Origin: GCA-2748575 sp965222725
Lineage (GTDB): Bacteria > Pseudomonadota > Gammaproteobacteria > Pseudomonadales > Ketobacteraceae
Direction: 5' to 3'
Length of the DNA stretch: 64,000 nt
NCBI GenBank assembly: GCA_965222725.1
Contig: OZ244969.1
Coordinates: 6,262,001 to 6,326,000, forward strand
The notes beneath the pieces were generated by a model that had not been told where the DNA came from, did no database searches, and saw only the letters and a program-made list of their open reading frames with translations. A program made the translations under genes and the position numbers. Of this stretch, positions 1-9,020 are shown one piece after another (positions within the stretch are counted from its first letter, which is position 1; every line of letters begins with the position of its first letter).

Positions 1-181
1 GCCACTGCACCGAATCTGAATGGAACAATCTTCGCAGCACGCCCGTGATAAGCATTGGCCCCACCACTACCAGCATGTGCCTTCAACTTGGCATGGAGAT
101 AACTGCCGAGAGCAGTATCTGCACGATGAAAGGGCTGGCAAATACACTGCTGTCAGACACGCACTTTCTTCTGGAGACACC
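1..181. other. Left edge, no gene supported
   Basis: An open frame runs through this stretch into the small gene at 182, but the translated part before 182 has no ribosome-binding site and a composition unlike its downstream part, so I do not annotate it. It may hold the promoter of the gdhA unit or the decayed end of an upstream gene outside the window. Confidence 0.4.
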
Positions 182-448
182 ATGACTAAAAAGCACACCA
201 GTGCAAACAGCGCGCAAAACACAGAAAAGGCATTTTGGGATCATTTATTTTCAATCGCATCGACACTGGAAGATACAACATCCCCTACCAATACACACAT
301 GGCCGGCATTCAGGAACACATGGAAAGCATTGAAGCACTATATCACCGAACTTTTGACCCGGTACAATCCTACCCGGAATATGTTGCCGTTACCTTGTGC
401 CGTGCGATCAGTAGAACGCTTTCAGAAAAAGGCAGCTCAAAAACATGA
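182..448 (+). CDS. Small protein of unknown function upstream of gdhA
   Basis: An 88-residue soluble protein with no motif I recognise. The ATG at 182 was preferred over the longer frame starting at 20 because a GGAG lies 8-11 bases before it (171-174) and the text before it does not look coding. Its stop overlaps the gdhA start as ATGA (445-448), the usual sign of translational coupling, so the two are very probably one transcript. The sequence is mostly helical-looking, with an acidic middle and a Tyr-Pro-Glu-Tyr stretch before the C-terminus. It could be a regulator or partner of glutamate dehydrogenase, but that is only inferred from position. Confidence 0.6.
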   Translation: MTKKHTSANSAQNTEKAFWDHLFSIASTLEDTTSPTNTHMAGIQEHMESIEALYHRTFDPVQSYPEYVAVTLCRAISRTLSEKGSSKT

Positions 449-1794
449 CACCATCAATCAGCAATCGTATTGAAACCATCTTTAACCAGGTAATCGACCG
501 CAACCCAGGCGAACCGGAATTCCACCAGGCAGTCAGAGAAGTTATTGACACGCTGTCACCTGTACTCAAAAAGCACCCGGAATACGCGGAACACAAGATA
601 ATCGAGCGAATCTGCGAGCCCGAAAGACAGATTATTTTTCGTGTGCCCTGGCAAGATGATCAGGGCGAAGTACAGATCAACCGTGGATTCAGAGTCGGCT
701 TTAACAGCGCACTCGGCCCCTACAAGGGAGGGCTGCGCTTTCATCCATCTGTATCACTCGGCACGATCAAGTTTCTGGGGTTTGAGCAAACTTTCAAGAA
801 TGCGCTTTCAGGAATGCCTATCGGTGGCGGAAAAGGCGGGTCCGACCTCAACCCCAAAGGAAAAAGCAATGATGAAATAATGCGCTTTTGCCAGAGCTTC
901 ATGACCGAACTTTATCGCCATATAGGTGAATTTACCGACGTACCTGCCGGCGATATGGGCGTAGGATCAAGAGAAATCGGATATCTTTTTGGTCAGTACA
1001 AACGCATTACCAATCGATATGAATCCGGAGTACTTACCGGGAAAAATCCAAGCTGGGGCGGCTCATTGGTCAGACGAGAAGCAACCGGTTATGGCACAGT
1101 TTACTTCGCCCGGGAGATGCTTAGCGCTCGCGGAGTAGCCCTGGAAGGAAAAACTGCGATAGTTTCCGGTGCCGGGAATGTTGCGATATATGCCATGGAG
1201 AAGCTGATAGAGCATGGAGTTAAAGTTATTGCCTGTTCAGATTCGTCTGGTTACATATACGATAAAAACGGCCTGCAACTGGCAACAATAAAACAAATAA
1301 AAGAAATCGAGAGAGGGAGAATCGGGGCTTACCGGGTAACACACAAACATGCAACTTACACAGCCGGAGGCAATATCTGGGAAATACCATGCGACATTGC
1401 ATTCCCCTGCGCTACCCAGAATGAACTTGACGAAATATCTGCACGACTCCTGATAACCAATGGCTGTATCGCTGTAAGCGAAGGAGCAAATATGCCCACA
1501 ACGCCTGCCGCTGTTAAAGTGTTTCTGGATGCAGGTATCGCTTTTGCTCCCGGCAAAGCGGCCAACGCCGGCGGTGTAGCAACCTCCGCACTGGAAATGC
1601 AACAAAACGCCAGTCGGGATGCCTGGACATTCGACCATACCAACCGCCGTCTTCAGGATATAATGATTGATATCCACAAGGATTGCTATGAAACTGCAAA
1701 AGAGTATGGCCTGCACAACAACTATGTTGCAGGTGCAAATATCGTTGGTTTTAAGCGAGTCGCTGAAGCGATGCTAGCCTTCGGCGTAATATAG
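445..1794 (+). CDS. gdhA: NADP-type glutamate dehydrogenase
   Basis: Makes L-glutamate from 2-oxoglutarate and ammonium with NADPH in the cytosol. The 449-residue length is that of the hexameric bacterial GDH I family. Seen: the substrate-binding segment GGGKGGSD with catalytic-site Lys130, the conserved block PAGDMGVG, the Rossmann turn GAGNVA and the C-terminal ANAGGVATSALEMQQN block. It is coupled to the small ORF at 182 through an ATGA overlap and is followed 15 bases later by a membrane protein gene. Nothing is missing. The family is certain; the cofactor preference is taken from family length and similarity rather than from a diagnostic residue. Confidence 0.97.
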   Translation: MTPSISNRIETIFNQVIDRNPGEPEFHQAVREVIDTLSPVLKKHPEYAEHKIIERICEPERQIIFRVPWQDDQGEVQINRGFRVGFNSALGPYKGGLRFHPSVSLGTIKFLGFEQTFKNALSGMPIGGGKGGSDLNPKGKSNDEIMRFCQSFMTELYRHIGEFTDVPAGDMGVGSREIGYLFGQYKRITNRYESGVLTGKNPSWGGSLVRREATGYGTVYFAREMLSARGVALEGKTAIVSGAGNVAIYAMEKLIEHGVKVIACSDSSGYIYDKNGLQLATIKQIKEIERGRIGAYRVTHKHATYTAGGNIWEIPCDIAFPCATQNELDEISARLLITNGCIAVSEGANMPTTPAAVKVFLDAGIAFAPGKAANAGGVATSALEMQQNASRDAWTFDHTNRRLQDIMIDIHKDCYETAKEYGLHNNYVAGANIVGFKRVAEAMLAFGVI

Positions 1795-1809
1795 GCCAAA
1801 GCCTGCGCT

Positions 1810-2583
1810 ATGGAATGGGTTATAATTGGATTTGCTGGTTTTCTCGGCGGCATGCTTAACGCTGTAGCCGGCGGGGGAAGCTTCATAACTCTCCCGGCAT
1901 TACTGTTCGTTGGCGTCCCCCCTGTATCAGCAAACGCAACCGGTACGGCAGCACTATTACCAGGCTATATTGCCAGCGCGTGGCGTTTTCGAAAAAATAT
2001 CGATTTTCCGGCAAATTTCAGTATATATAGAATATTGTTAGTGTCTTTTTCCGGTGGATTAATCGGAGCGATCGCTCTCATGGTTACCAGTGACAGGCTA
2101 TTCTCGAAGCTTGTTCCATGGCTGATTCTATTCGCCACTTTCGCCTTTATATTGGGCCCATACCTGACCAGGCCACCGAAAACAAAGCACGGGGAAGCCA
2201 ACAGGGAGCAACGACCATCTAATAAAATGTACCGTGTACAGACAGTTATTCTTGCGAGTGTTTGTATTTACGGTGGTTACTTTAACGGCGGATTGGGCAT
2301 TATTTTACTTGCAGCGTTCAGCCTTATGGGACAATCAAATTTTCAAAGCATGAATGGACTGAAGAATCTGATCTCTGCAGCCCTTACATCTACAGCAGTA
2401 TTTCTCTATATCCTTGGAGGCTCAGTTTCATTAACTTACCTGGCAGTTTTGGGCGGTATGGCTGTTGTCGGTGGATACACCGGCGCTGCAATTTCTTATA
2501 GATTATCTCATTCATTTTTAAGATGCCTTGTCATTGTGGTGGGCTGCCTTATGACCTCCGTATTCTTTAACCAGTATTATTAA
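1810..2583 (+). CDS. TSUP (TauE/SafE) family membrane transporter
   Basis: A 257-residue inner-membrane protein with about eight hydrophobic segments. The N-terminus has the glycine-rich family repeat (GGMLNAVAGGGSF, about residues 14-26), and the second half repeats a similar pattern (YFNGGLGIILLAAFSLMG). Members export or import small sulfur or carbon anions such as sulfite, sulfoacetate or taurine; the substrate cannot be told from sequence. The gene begins 15 bases after gdhA and probably shares its transcript. No good ribosome-binding site precedes the ATG, so the start is moderately secure. Confidence 0.88.
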   Translation: MEWVIIGFAGFLGGMLNAVAGGGSFITLPALLFVGVPPVSANATGTAALLPGYIASAWRFRKNIDFPANFSIYRILLVSFSGGLIGAIALMVTSDRLFSKLVPWLILFATFAFILGPYLTRPPKTKHGEANREQRPSNKMYRVQTVILASVCIYGGYFNGGLGIILLAAFSLMGQSNFQSMNGLKNLISAALTSTAVFLYILGGSVSLTYLAVLGGMAVVGGYTGAAISYRLSHSFLRCLVIVVGCLMTSVFFNQYY

Positions 2584-2790
2584 TACTTGCCAGTAACGAA
2601 TAACCCCTGCACCGTTAAAGATAACCTGAGGCGTGAAGATCAACACAGATCAACCCACAACAATTCTGAACATGCACAATATTGGGTAATCCATTCCCGT
2701 TATTCAGCGTGATTGATTCTTACAATCATGAAGAACCTCCTCTGAATATATTGATTTGAACAATCAATAATAAACAAAAGGGGGCAGCGC
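2584..2790. other. Intergenic region with two dyads
   Basis: No gene is visible. It carries a perfect 8-bp inverted repeat with a 5-base loop at 2749-2769 and a weaker dyad (GATTG...CAATC) at 2711-2727. Both lie just upstream of the lipoprotein hydrolase and may be regulator-binding sites. Confidence 0.5.
2749..2769. promoter_or_regulatory. Dyad upstream of the lipoprotein hydrolase (possible operator)
   Basis: TATTGATT, five bases, AATCAATA is a perfect 8-bp inverted repeat ending 21 bases before the ATG at 2791. Within it TTGATTTGAACAAT (2751-2764) recurs almost exactly at 7064-7077. Operator function is inferred; the nearby AraC-type gene is the obvious candidate regulator. Confidence 0.35.
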
Positions 2791-4140
2791 ATGACAGGCC
2801 TGCGTAGTACTACCAAATATTATTTTTTCCTGTTTTTTATCCTTCTTTCCGGTTGCGGTGCAGAACAAAAACCGGACGGGCTCTATACCGCAACAACAGC
2901 GGACAATGTCGATCTTAAGATGCGGCGATACAGACCAACCAGTCGGCATCACTTCAGTAACGGTATGCCGGTTCTTCTCTTTCCCAGCATTGTACTGAAC
3001 TTTAATGAGTTCGATGTACACACACCTGCCGGTGCCAGAAATTATCGTTATAAACTCCCTTCAGATGCACCAGACTGGGCAGTTAACGACCCCGTTATAC
3101 GTGCCGATAATTTAAAATACTACAGCCTGGCACATTACCTGTACCTGCGCGGCTATGATGTCTGGATGGCAAATTTCCGGGGTGTCGGCCGGGGCGACTA
3201 TGCCAGTGAGCACGGTAACGATAACACCAACCTCGACGTTTGGTGTGCACTGGACTATCCCGCTGCAGTGGACAAAGTTATCAGCATTACCCGCAAGAAA
3301 CCCGTTATCGGCGGCCACAGCACCGGAGGGCTGTGCGGCTACCTTTATCTTCAAGGCATATCACTGGATGCAGATACCGTTAAAGAGGGGGATTTCATAC
3401 CCAATGTTACCGCCAGCCAGATGCTAGCCAATCAAAGAAATAACAAGGTAGCAGGCTACCTGGGTATTGACCCGGCAGGATCACCGGTTCTTGCGTATGA
3501 ATGGCTGCTTGATAATCCGCTGGTTTTTTCCATTCTGGGACAAGATGTCATACTGGATCTGGACGAGATCATGCCTTCCGTAATGAGACTGGTGCACCCA
3601 GACCTTCTGTCAGGCGCATTAAGCGTTATATGGGGCACAATAGGCGCACTTGCGGATAACTTCCCTGAGTTCCTGCCCCATTGGGCAGACCTTTTCGGCG
3701 CGCTTGATTTCTGGAGCGTCAGTAATATGAACAAGTACGTAGAGGATTTTACTGTGCGCTTGTGCGTTTCCAGCTTCTACATGGGCGGGTTCGCACAATA
3801 TGCTGACTGGGGCATCAATGGTGCCTTTCGGGAGCACTGGCAAAACGGCTCGGAAAACACCAACCTGAACACCCCTCCGAACCCATCTGCCACTGACGGT
3901 TACTACCACTATCATGACAATATGGCGTGGATGAAAGTGCCTGCGTTTTCGGTGTTTTCTGAATCGGACGCCCTGGTAAGCACCGCCGTAATGATTGACA
4001 CCATATACTCAGGAAAAACCTACAACATCAAGGATTCATGGATTGAAATTCCGAATACCGGACACGTAGACATTGTTCACGGTGAACAATCTCCCGGCAT
4101 GACTTTCCCGGCAATTGCCGATTGGTTAGACAGCCTTTAA
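2791..4140 (+). CDS. Lipoprotein alpha/beta hydrolase (lipase/esterase-like)
   Basis: A 449-residue predicted outer-membrane or periplasmic lipoprotein. The N-terminus has a basic start, a Phe-rich hydrophobic core and the lipobox LLSGC with Cys22. The alpha/beta-hydrolase nucleophile elbow is GGHSTGG with Ser177; the likely acid is Asp393 (SESDALV) and the likely base His425 (NTGHVD). An upstream NFRGVGRGD block is typical of the fold. Length suggests an inserted cap domain around residues 215-330. It probably cleaves an ester, perhaps a lipid; the substrate is unknown. An AraC-type gene follows on the same strand. Its last codons form half of a long palindrome (4120-4157). Confidence 0.82.
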   Translation: MTGLRSTTKYYFFLFFILLSGCGAEQKPDGLYTATTADNVDLKMRRYRPTSRHHFSNGMPVLLFPSIVLNFNEFDVHTPAGARNYRYKLPSDAPDWAVNDPVIRADNLKYYSLAHYLYLRGYDVWMANFRGVGRGDYASEHGNDNTNLDVWCALDYPAAVDKVISITRKKPVIGGHSTGGLCGYLYLQGISLDADTVKEGDFIPNVTASQMLANQRNNKVAGYLGIDPAGSPVLAYEWLLDNPLVFSILGQDVILDLDEIMPSVMRLVHPDLLSGALSVIWGTIGALADNFPEFLPHWADLFGALDFWSVSNMNKYVEDFTVRLCVSSFYMGGFAQYADWGINGAFREHWQNGSENTNLNTPPNPSATDGYYHYHDNMAWMKVPAFSVFSESDALVSTAVMIDTIYSGKTYNIKDSWIEIPNTGHVDIVHGEQSPGMTFPAIADWLDSL

Positions 4141-4157
4141 AGGCTGTTTAACCAATC
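4120..4157. repeat. 38-base near-perfect palindrome across the hydrolase stop codon
   Basis: The arms 4120-4138 and 4139-4157 are reverse complements over 19 bases with a single G/A difference and no spacer. The left arm encodes the last residues and stop of the hydrolase. No T-tract follows on either strand, so it is not a standard intrinsic terminator. It could act as an mRNA 3'-end stabiliser, a terminator of another kind, or a protein-binding site. Confidence 0.6.
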
Positions 4158-4252
4158 AAACATCAAGACTTTAACATTACACAAATCATATATTAAACCT
4201 ATGCCCGGGCTGATAAGGTGAGAATAAAAACAATAAAACAGGGTATGTAGCC

Positions 4253-5122
4253 ATGGTCGACTCAGCAGTAGCACCATCTATTTTATACTTGTGGTCAAAG
4301 CGAACCATGTATATTGGAAACTATAATGGTTTTGGGGAAATAACCCAGGGAGCAGCCTCACTTATTTTTGGTATCGATGGTGATATTGAAATAACCCACG
4401 TTAAAACCGGGACCATATACAACGCCCAGTCATTTCTGATACCCGCTGGTGAGTCATACGCACTCGCCAGCAATGGTAGCCGTATCGCCAATTGTTATCT
4501 GGATGTTTACAGCGAAGATTTTACCCGCCTGAGGAACCACATGGGCGGCAGCTTTGCGAGCATCTACCACAGTTACACCGAGGAAAACATGGCTGTAACA
4601 GCTGTTCGGCGCATGATCGATTTAAGACTGAAGCCAACAGAGGCCAAGAATTTGCTCAACAACATTTTGTGCATGTCAGCAACTGACGCCCCACCCTGTC
4701 TAAACGTAGACCCCCGAGTAGTCGTTCTGGTTGAACTTATCAGGCGCGACCCCACCGTTACTCATACGGGCCAGTGTCTGGCAAAACGAGTCAATGTATC
4801 AGAAACCACAATGCAACGACTTTTCAAAGCCGCAACTGGCGTTACTGTCAGGCGGTTCAGATTATGGCACCGGCTCTTCTTAACGGCTTCTCTAGTTGCA
4901 GGGGGACGTTCCATAACAGATGCGGCTGTGGCTTCCGGTTTTTCGGACGCGTCTCACTTCAATCATGTTTTTAAAGAAATGATAGGAATGAACCCTTCCG
5001 CAATCATGAAAATGAGAAGAAAAATGACAATCTATGCGGAATATCCTAACGCCTGCTGTGTACACCCCTCAGACGACGCCACCATCTTCGATGGCATACA
5101 ACGAATGTCCGGGTGTTTCTAA
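4253..5122 (+). CDS. AraC-family transcriptional regulator
   Basis: A 289-residue cytosolic regulator. The C-terminal part (about residues 155-260) shows the two helix-turn-helix units of AraC proteins: the first around VSETTMQRLFKAATG and the second around SITDAAVASGFSDASHFNHVFKE, the most conserved signature. The N-terminal 150 residues would be the effector-binding or dimer domain and match nothing I know by eye. The gene lies between a lipoprotein hydrolase and an SDR gene, so it may control them. No clear ribosome-binding site precedes 4253; an internal ATG at 4307 is an alternative start. Confidence 0.9.
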   Translation: MVDSAVAPSILYLWSKRTMYIGNYNGFGEITQGAASLIFGIDGDIEITHVKTGTIYNAQSFLIPAGESYALASNGSRIANCYLDVYSEDFTRLRNHMGGSFASIYHSYTEENMAVTAVRRMIDLRLKPTEAKNLLNNILCMSATDAPPCLNVDPRVVVLVELIRRDPTVTHTGQCLAKRVNVSETTMQRLFKAATGVTVRRFRLWHRLFLTASLVAGGRSITDAAVASGFSDASHFNHVFKEMIGMNPSAIMKMRRKMTIYAEYPNACCVHPSDDATIFDGIQRMSGCF

Positions 5123-5147
5123 TACCTACCAAAAAATCTTACGGATA

Positions 5148-5432
5148 TTATGCCAGCAGATCAGAATAATCAGAGTTTCGCCTGATAAACACATCAACGT
5201 ATCGACAAACCGGAATGACCTTCCAGCCTTTCGCTCGGGCTTCACTCAAAGCGGCTTTTGTCAGCTTGGCTGCCAGACCTTTCCCCTGAAATTGATCAGG
5301 AACCAAGGTGTGCTCAAAAGAGGCAGTATTACCTTTCAGCTTATAAGACAAATAGGCAACACTTCCATCATCGAGCATCATTTCGAAACGTTCGGACTGA
5401 GCATTGTGAACAACTTCGCTTTCTACACTCAT
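5148..5432 (-). CDS. Small GNAT-fold N-acetyltransferase (YidJ/GNAT_CG type)
   Basis: About 94 residues, the size of the single-domain acetyltransferase group that contains human NATD1 and bacterial YjdJ-like proteins. Seen: beta strands carrying FEMML and AYLSYKL, then HTLVPDQFQGKGLAAKLTKAAL, which matches the acetyl-CoA-binding V-P-x-x-x-G-x-G-x-A loop, and a basic VIPVCRYVDVFIRR segment near the end. The ATG at 5432 was chosen because AAGGAGA lies 6-12 bases before it; the frame is open six codons further upstream. Cytosolic; acceptor unknown. Convergent with the AraC gene. Confidence 0.85.
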   Translation of the reverse strand: MSVESEVVHNAQSERFEMMLDDGSVAYLSYKLKGNTASFEHTLVPDQFQGKGLAAKLTKAALSEARAKGWKVIPVCRYVDVFIRRNSDYSDLLA

Positions 5433-5655
5433 GGAATCTCTCCTTAGCAACTTATTAGACTATGTAGCACGAGCAACAAAAAGGAACAACTTTCTTCCTT
5501 ACAGATTCGTACAGAACGGACCTGTTAACATACCGGACGCACCCATTATAAAGGGTATTCAATTCCTGATTCATACAATTATTCAAGCAGACCCATTGAT
5601 ATTTTAAGCTGATTTTTTTTAACGCTCTTCAGGCCGCTACCATCAGGAGATAGCC

Positions 5656-6447
5656 ATGAACAAAAGTACGGCATTAGTCACAGGCGCTTCATCAGGAATC
5701 GGGGCTGATATTGCCAACGTTCTAGCAGAGAAGAAGTACAATCTGATTCTGGTAGCAAGAAGGGAGAATCGTTTACGTTGCCTTTCCGAGAGCCTCATCA
5801 AACAATACCAGATTGAGTGTCACTACATCGTTTGCGACCTCTCTGAGCCTTGGGAAAGAGAATCTCTAATCGAAAATGCTTTGATTATTGCTGACAACAA
5901 CGGGCTTCTATTAAACATTCTTATCAATAACGCTGGTAACGGATCCTGGGGAAATTTCTGCTCTCAGGAGCCTGTAGACCACCAACGCACCATATCTTTG
6001 AACATCTCGGCACCAACACAGCTCTGCCACCAGTTTATCAGGGAACGAATGGAAAAGAATGCCCCCTCATGGATACTGAATGTCTCGTCATTATCAGCAA
6101 TGCTTCCCGCTCCCAGGTTCGCCGTATATTCAGGTACGAAAGGCTATGTAAAGAATTTCAGTGAGGTATTAGCACACGAACTTCGGCGAACCAACATTTC
6201 AGTAACCTGCTCCTGCCCAGGAGGTGTACTAACCGAATTTATGGAGCATGCCGGGCAATCCATGAAAAGCAATACCGGCATGATGACATCGAGAGATGTC
6301 GCAGAACGAATGATTAGCGCCATGTTCAGGGGCGACACAATCCATGTGCCAGGCGGCCTGAACAAACTGGCGCGAATTACCAACCTGCTACCCAGCAGTG
6401 TTCGCTCTCTAATCGTTGAAAAAAGCATGAATATAACCGTTAACTGA
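5656..6447 (+). CDS. Short-chain dehydrogenase/reductase
   Basis: A 263-residue classical SDR, NAD(P)-dependent. Seen: the cofactor motif TGASSGIG (about residues 9-16) followed by basic residues ARRENR, which favour NADPH; the NNAG motif; and the catalytic set with Ser in LNVSSLSAM and the YSGTKGYVK Tyr-Lys pair. The DltE-like or fatty-acyl-type members of the family look most similar in layout. The ATG is preceded by CAGGAG (5643-5648). The gene sits beside two alpha/beta hydrolase genes, one decayed, so lipid or steroid metabolism is plausible but unproven. Confidence 0.93.
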   Translation: MNKSTALVTGASSGIGADIANVLAEKKYNLILVARRENRLRCLSESLIKQYQIECHYIVCDLSEPWERESLIENALIIADNNGLLLNILINNAGNGSWGNFCSQEPVDHQRTISLNISAPTQLCHQFIRERMEKNAPSWILNVSSLSAMLPAPRFAVYSGTKGYVKNFSEVLAHELRRTNISVTCSCPGGVLTEFMEHAGQSMKSNTGMMTSRDVAERMISAMFRGDTIHVPGGLNKLARITNLLPSSVRSLIVEKSMNITVN

Positions 6448-7059
6448 GCCGCCAAAATGCAATCAACAGACAAGGAATACCGTTATCAATACACGTCCAA
6501 CAGCGTGCAAAAGCCCTTGATCGCTGGCAAATAGACGAACCCAGAAACAAAGTATACTTCACCGAAACAGTGGACCATTGGCAACTCGCAATAACGCACT
6601 ACGAGCCCAAGATAAAGAGATTCGAACACCCGGTATTATTATGCCACGGCCTGGGCTCCAATAGATTGGTATTTCACGCCGGAGCTTCTAATTCAATGGG
6701 TGAGTATTTCGCCTCAATATTTTTCACAATTTGCCTGCATAGGAATCCACTCCGTCAGCTCAAAGGTGCTGAGAGACCTGGCCCTCGCAATCACAGGAGA
6801 AGGTGTAATCAACGATGAGGGTGAAAAAATTTCGACTATACTTTCTGAACGCGGATACCCATTCCCCATACTCGCAGTTTCGGGTAGTCGAGACCTTCAG
6901 TGCCCGCCAGAAGCGGCAAGCCGCTTTGGTACTGATCACATGGTATTTGGAAAGCAGTATGGCCATAAGGAGGAATACGGACATCACGATTTACTGATAG
7001 GTAAACACGCAACAACCGAAGTGTGGCCAACCCTGCTCGATTGGTTAACCGAGAAATAA
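6444..7059 (+). pseudogene. Decayed alpha/beta hydrolase with frameshift and internal deletion
   Basis: Two frames each encode part of one alpha/beta hydrolase. The first (open from 6444, stop at 6816-6818) has the N-terminal strand and oxyanion segment VLLCHGLGSNRLVF, then becomes meaningless after about 6710. The second (from about 6700 to 7059) has the C-terminal half with the acid-bearing SGSRDLQCPPE and the histidine-bearing YGHHDLL followed by the final helix. The nucleophile-elbow region of roughly 150 residues is absent, so the protein cannot be catalytic. No ATG begins the first frame; an in-frame TAA precedes it at 6441-6443. It lies directly after the SDR gene and was probably its partner. 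Confidence 0.75.
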
Positions 7060-7233
7060 CTTGTTGATCTGAACAATATCAGTTGCTTCTGACGACATGA
7101 CTATTATCCAGAATAGCATGCGAGGGAGAATCAGATGCAATTAACAGGCTTCGGCAGACTTCTATATGTCTACGTTATTGTGCCTGATACGTGCATCTGC
7201 AGCGACATTAATGTCTTAAACGGATTATTGTGC

Positions 7234-8955
7234 TTACTTTATCTTTAATCCTACGGATTTAATCCTGCCTTCCTCCAGCTCCATTACAACAAGAACAATA
7301 GCCCCTAACTCAATCCGGTCTCCAACAACAGCCTTGCCATGGAACTGTTTGATGAACAATTCAGCTACCGTCATACCAGATTGATTATCCTCCAATTTGA
7401 ATCCATACAATGCCGCCAGATCAGAAAGCTCCACATCCGGATTAATAGAAAACTCACCAAAGAAAAGCGAGGCGTCTTTTCCTGCGGAACGTGCGATGGG
7501 CGCAAAGAAGGTATTGAGGGGCTTTAATACCGAAGCGCTGCCGAGAATAACTACCATGTCCTCTGCCTCCAGCTTTCTGGCAAGCACATCATCAAGGATC
7601 ACCCCTCTGCGAATAACGCCCATGCATTCTGCGCCTTCAACCAGTGGCAGATTCCTGGTTTTACGTCCTATTGCCTGGCTTCCCCTGACCACGTGATACA
7701 CAAGAATTTCCTTTTCAAGATCATTGGGCATACGCAAAGCCAGATGTCGGGGTTCCTTTGGCGAAAAAGGCAATTCCACTTTTAACCATCGCCCGACAGG
7801 CGCAATAGTCCAGCCCTGCACAACCAGCGATATCAATACCACAAAGAACACCAGCTCAAAATATATCTGTGTATTCTCCAACCCGGCCAGAGATGGAAAA
7901 ACTGCCAGAATAATGGGCACCGCCCCCCTCAGGCCACACCAGCTGATAAAGACCTGCTCCCGCCATGGAAACCGGAATTGTGCCAGAGATACCAGCACTG
8001 CCAGAGGACGGGCAACAAAGATCAGCACCGCGGCAATAGCAATGGCCGGCAGTATAATAGGAGGCAGGTGGGTTGGTGTAATCAAAAGCCCAAGCATCAG
8101 GAACATCCCTATCTGACTCAACCAGGCTATACCGTCATGAAAACGATGAATATCCTGACCATAAGGCAGCGAACTGTTACCTACCATCACACCGACAATA
8201 TAAATTGCCAAAAAGCCGCTGCCGCCAAGCTGCACTGTCAGCCCGAAAATACTCATGCCGCCAGCCAGCGCCAACAGCGGGTACAAGGAAAGCGCAAGAT
8301 TGACCTTCTTTAACAACAATGAGAGCATCCGCCCACCGGCGATTCCAATCAACAGCCCCAGCCCCATTTGTTGCAGTAATTCAACTATCAAGGCGGCGCC
8401 CACGTTATCCTTTCCGGTAACCAGTATCTGAACCAGAGTAACCGTAAGAAATATCGCCATGGGATCATTCGTACCGGATTCAATTTCCAGTGTGGCACCG
8501 GTTCTTTCTTTAAGTTCAAGCCCGGCACTTTTCAATAGCCCAAAGACAGCAGCCGCATCGGTAGAGCCGACAATAGCACCTATCAGCAAACCTTCCTGCC
8601 AGGACAAGCCAAGCACCCAACTGGCTGCAAGCCCGGTGATAACACAGGTAATAATGACACCAAGTGTAGCCAGCACCAATGCCGGCTTAAGACTGGTTCG
8701 AAAGCTATCCTTGCGTGCACCCAGACCACCATCATAGATAATGATCGCCAACGCCAGATTACCAAACAGAAATGCCAAGCCACTATCATTGAAATTGATA
8801 CCGCCGGGGCCGTCTTCCCCCGCCAGCATCCCAAGCACCAGAAAAACCAACAATAACGGCGCGCCCAACCGGCGCGACAAGACGCTGGCAACAATACTCA
8901 ACAACGCCAGTATTGCGCCGATAAAAATAATTTGATTCGACAATTCTATCGACAT
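7234..8955 (-). CDS. nhaP2: K+/H+ antiporter, CPA1 type with RCK_C domain (NhaP2/CvrA-like)
   Basis: A 573-residue inner-membrane antiporter that moves K+ (or Na+) out in exchange for protons and helps in volume and pH control. The first 390 residues hold about 12 membrane helices, with the ion-site motifs GSTDAAAVFG (Asp133) and ESGTNDPMA (Asn163, Asp164). After this comes a TrkA-C-like regulatory domain (about 400-485) and a CorC/HlyC-like C-terminal domain (about 490-573). This three-part layout is that of CvrA/NhaP2. The gene stands alone, oriented away from norR in the sense that its promoter lies between the two. Confidence 0.93.
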   Translation of the reverse strand: MSIELSNQIIFIGAILALLSIVASVLSRRLGAPLLLVFLVLGMLAGEDGPGGINFNDSGLAFLFGNLALAIIIYDGGLGARKDSFRTSLKPALVLATLGVIITCVITGLAASWVLGLSWQEGLLIGAIVGSTDAAAVFGLLKSAGLELKERTGATLEIESGTNDPMAIFLTVTLVQILVTGKDNVGAALIVELLQQMGLGLLIGIAGGRMLSLLLKKVNLALSLYPLLALAGGMSIFGLTVQLGGSGFLAIYIVGVMVGNSSLPYGQDIHRFHDGIAWLSQIGMFLMLGLLITPTHLPPIILPAIAIAAVLIFVARPLAVLVSLAQFRFPWREQVFISWCGLRGAVPIILAVFPSLAGLENTQIYFELVFFVVLISLVVQGWTIAPVGRWLKVELPFSPKEPRHLALRMPNDLEKEILVYHVVRGSQAIGRKTRNLPLVEGAECMGVIRRGVILDDVLARKLEAEDMVVILGSASVLKPLNTFFAPIARSAGKDASLFFGEFSINPDVELSDLAALYGFKLEDNQSGMTVAELFIKQFHGKAVVGDRIELGAIVLVVMELEEGRIKSVGLKIK

Positions 8956-9020
8956 AAAAAGTGGCTACCTGCACCCAGGAATTGTTACATCAGCCATATA
9001 CAACGACTGACAATATAGGA

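Noticed and set aside
7135..7248. 37-codon plus-strand ORF after the decayed hydrolase
   Set aside because: A weak GAGGG precedes it, but it runs over the end of the antiporter gene and has no recognisable features.
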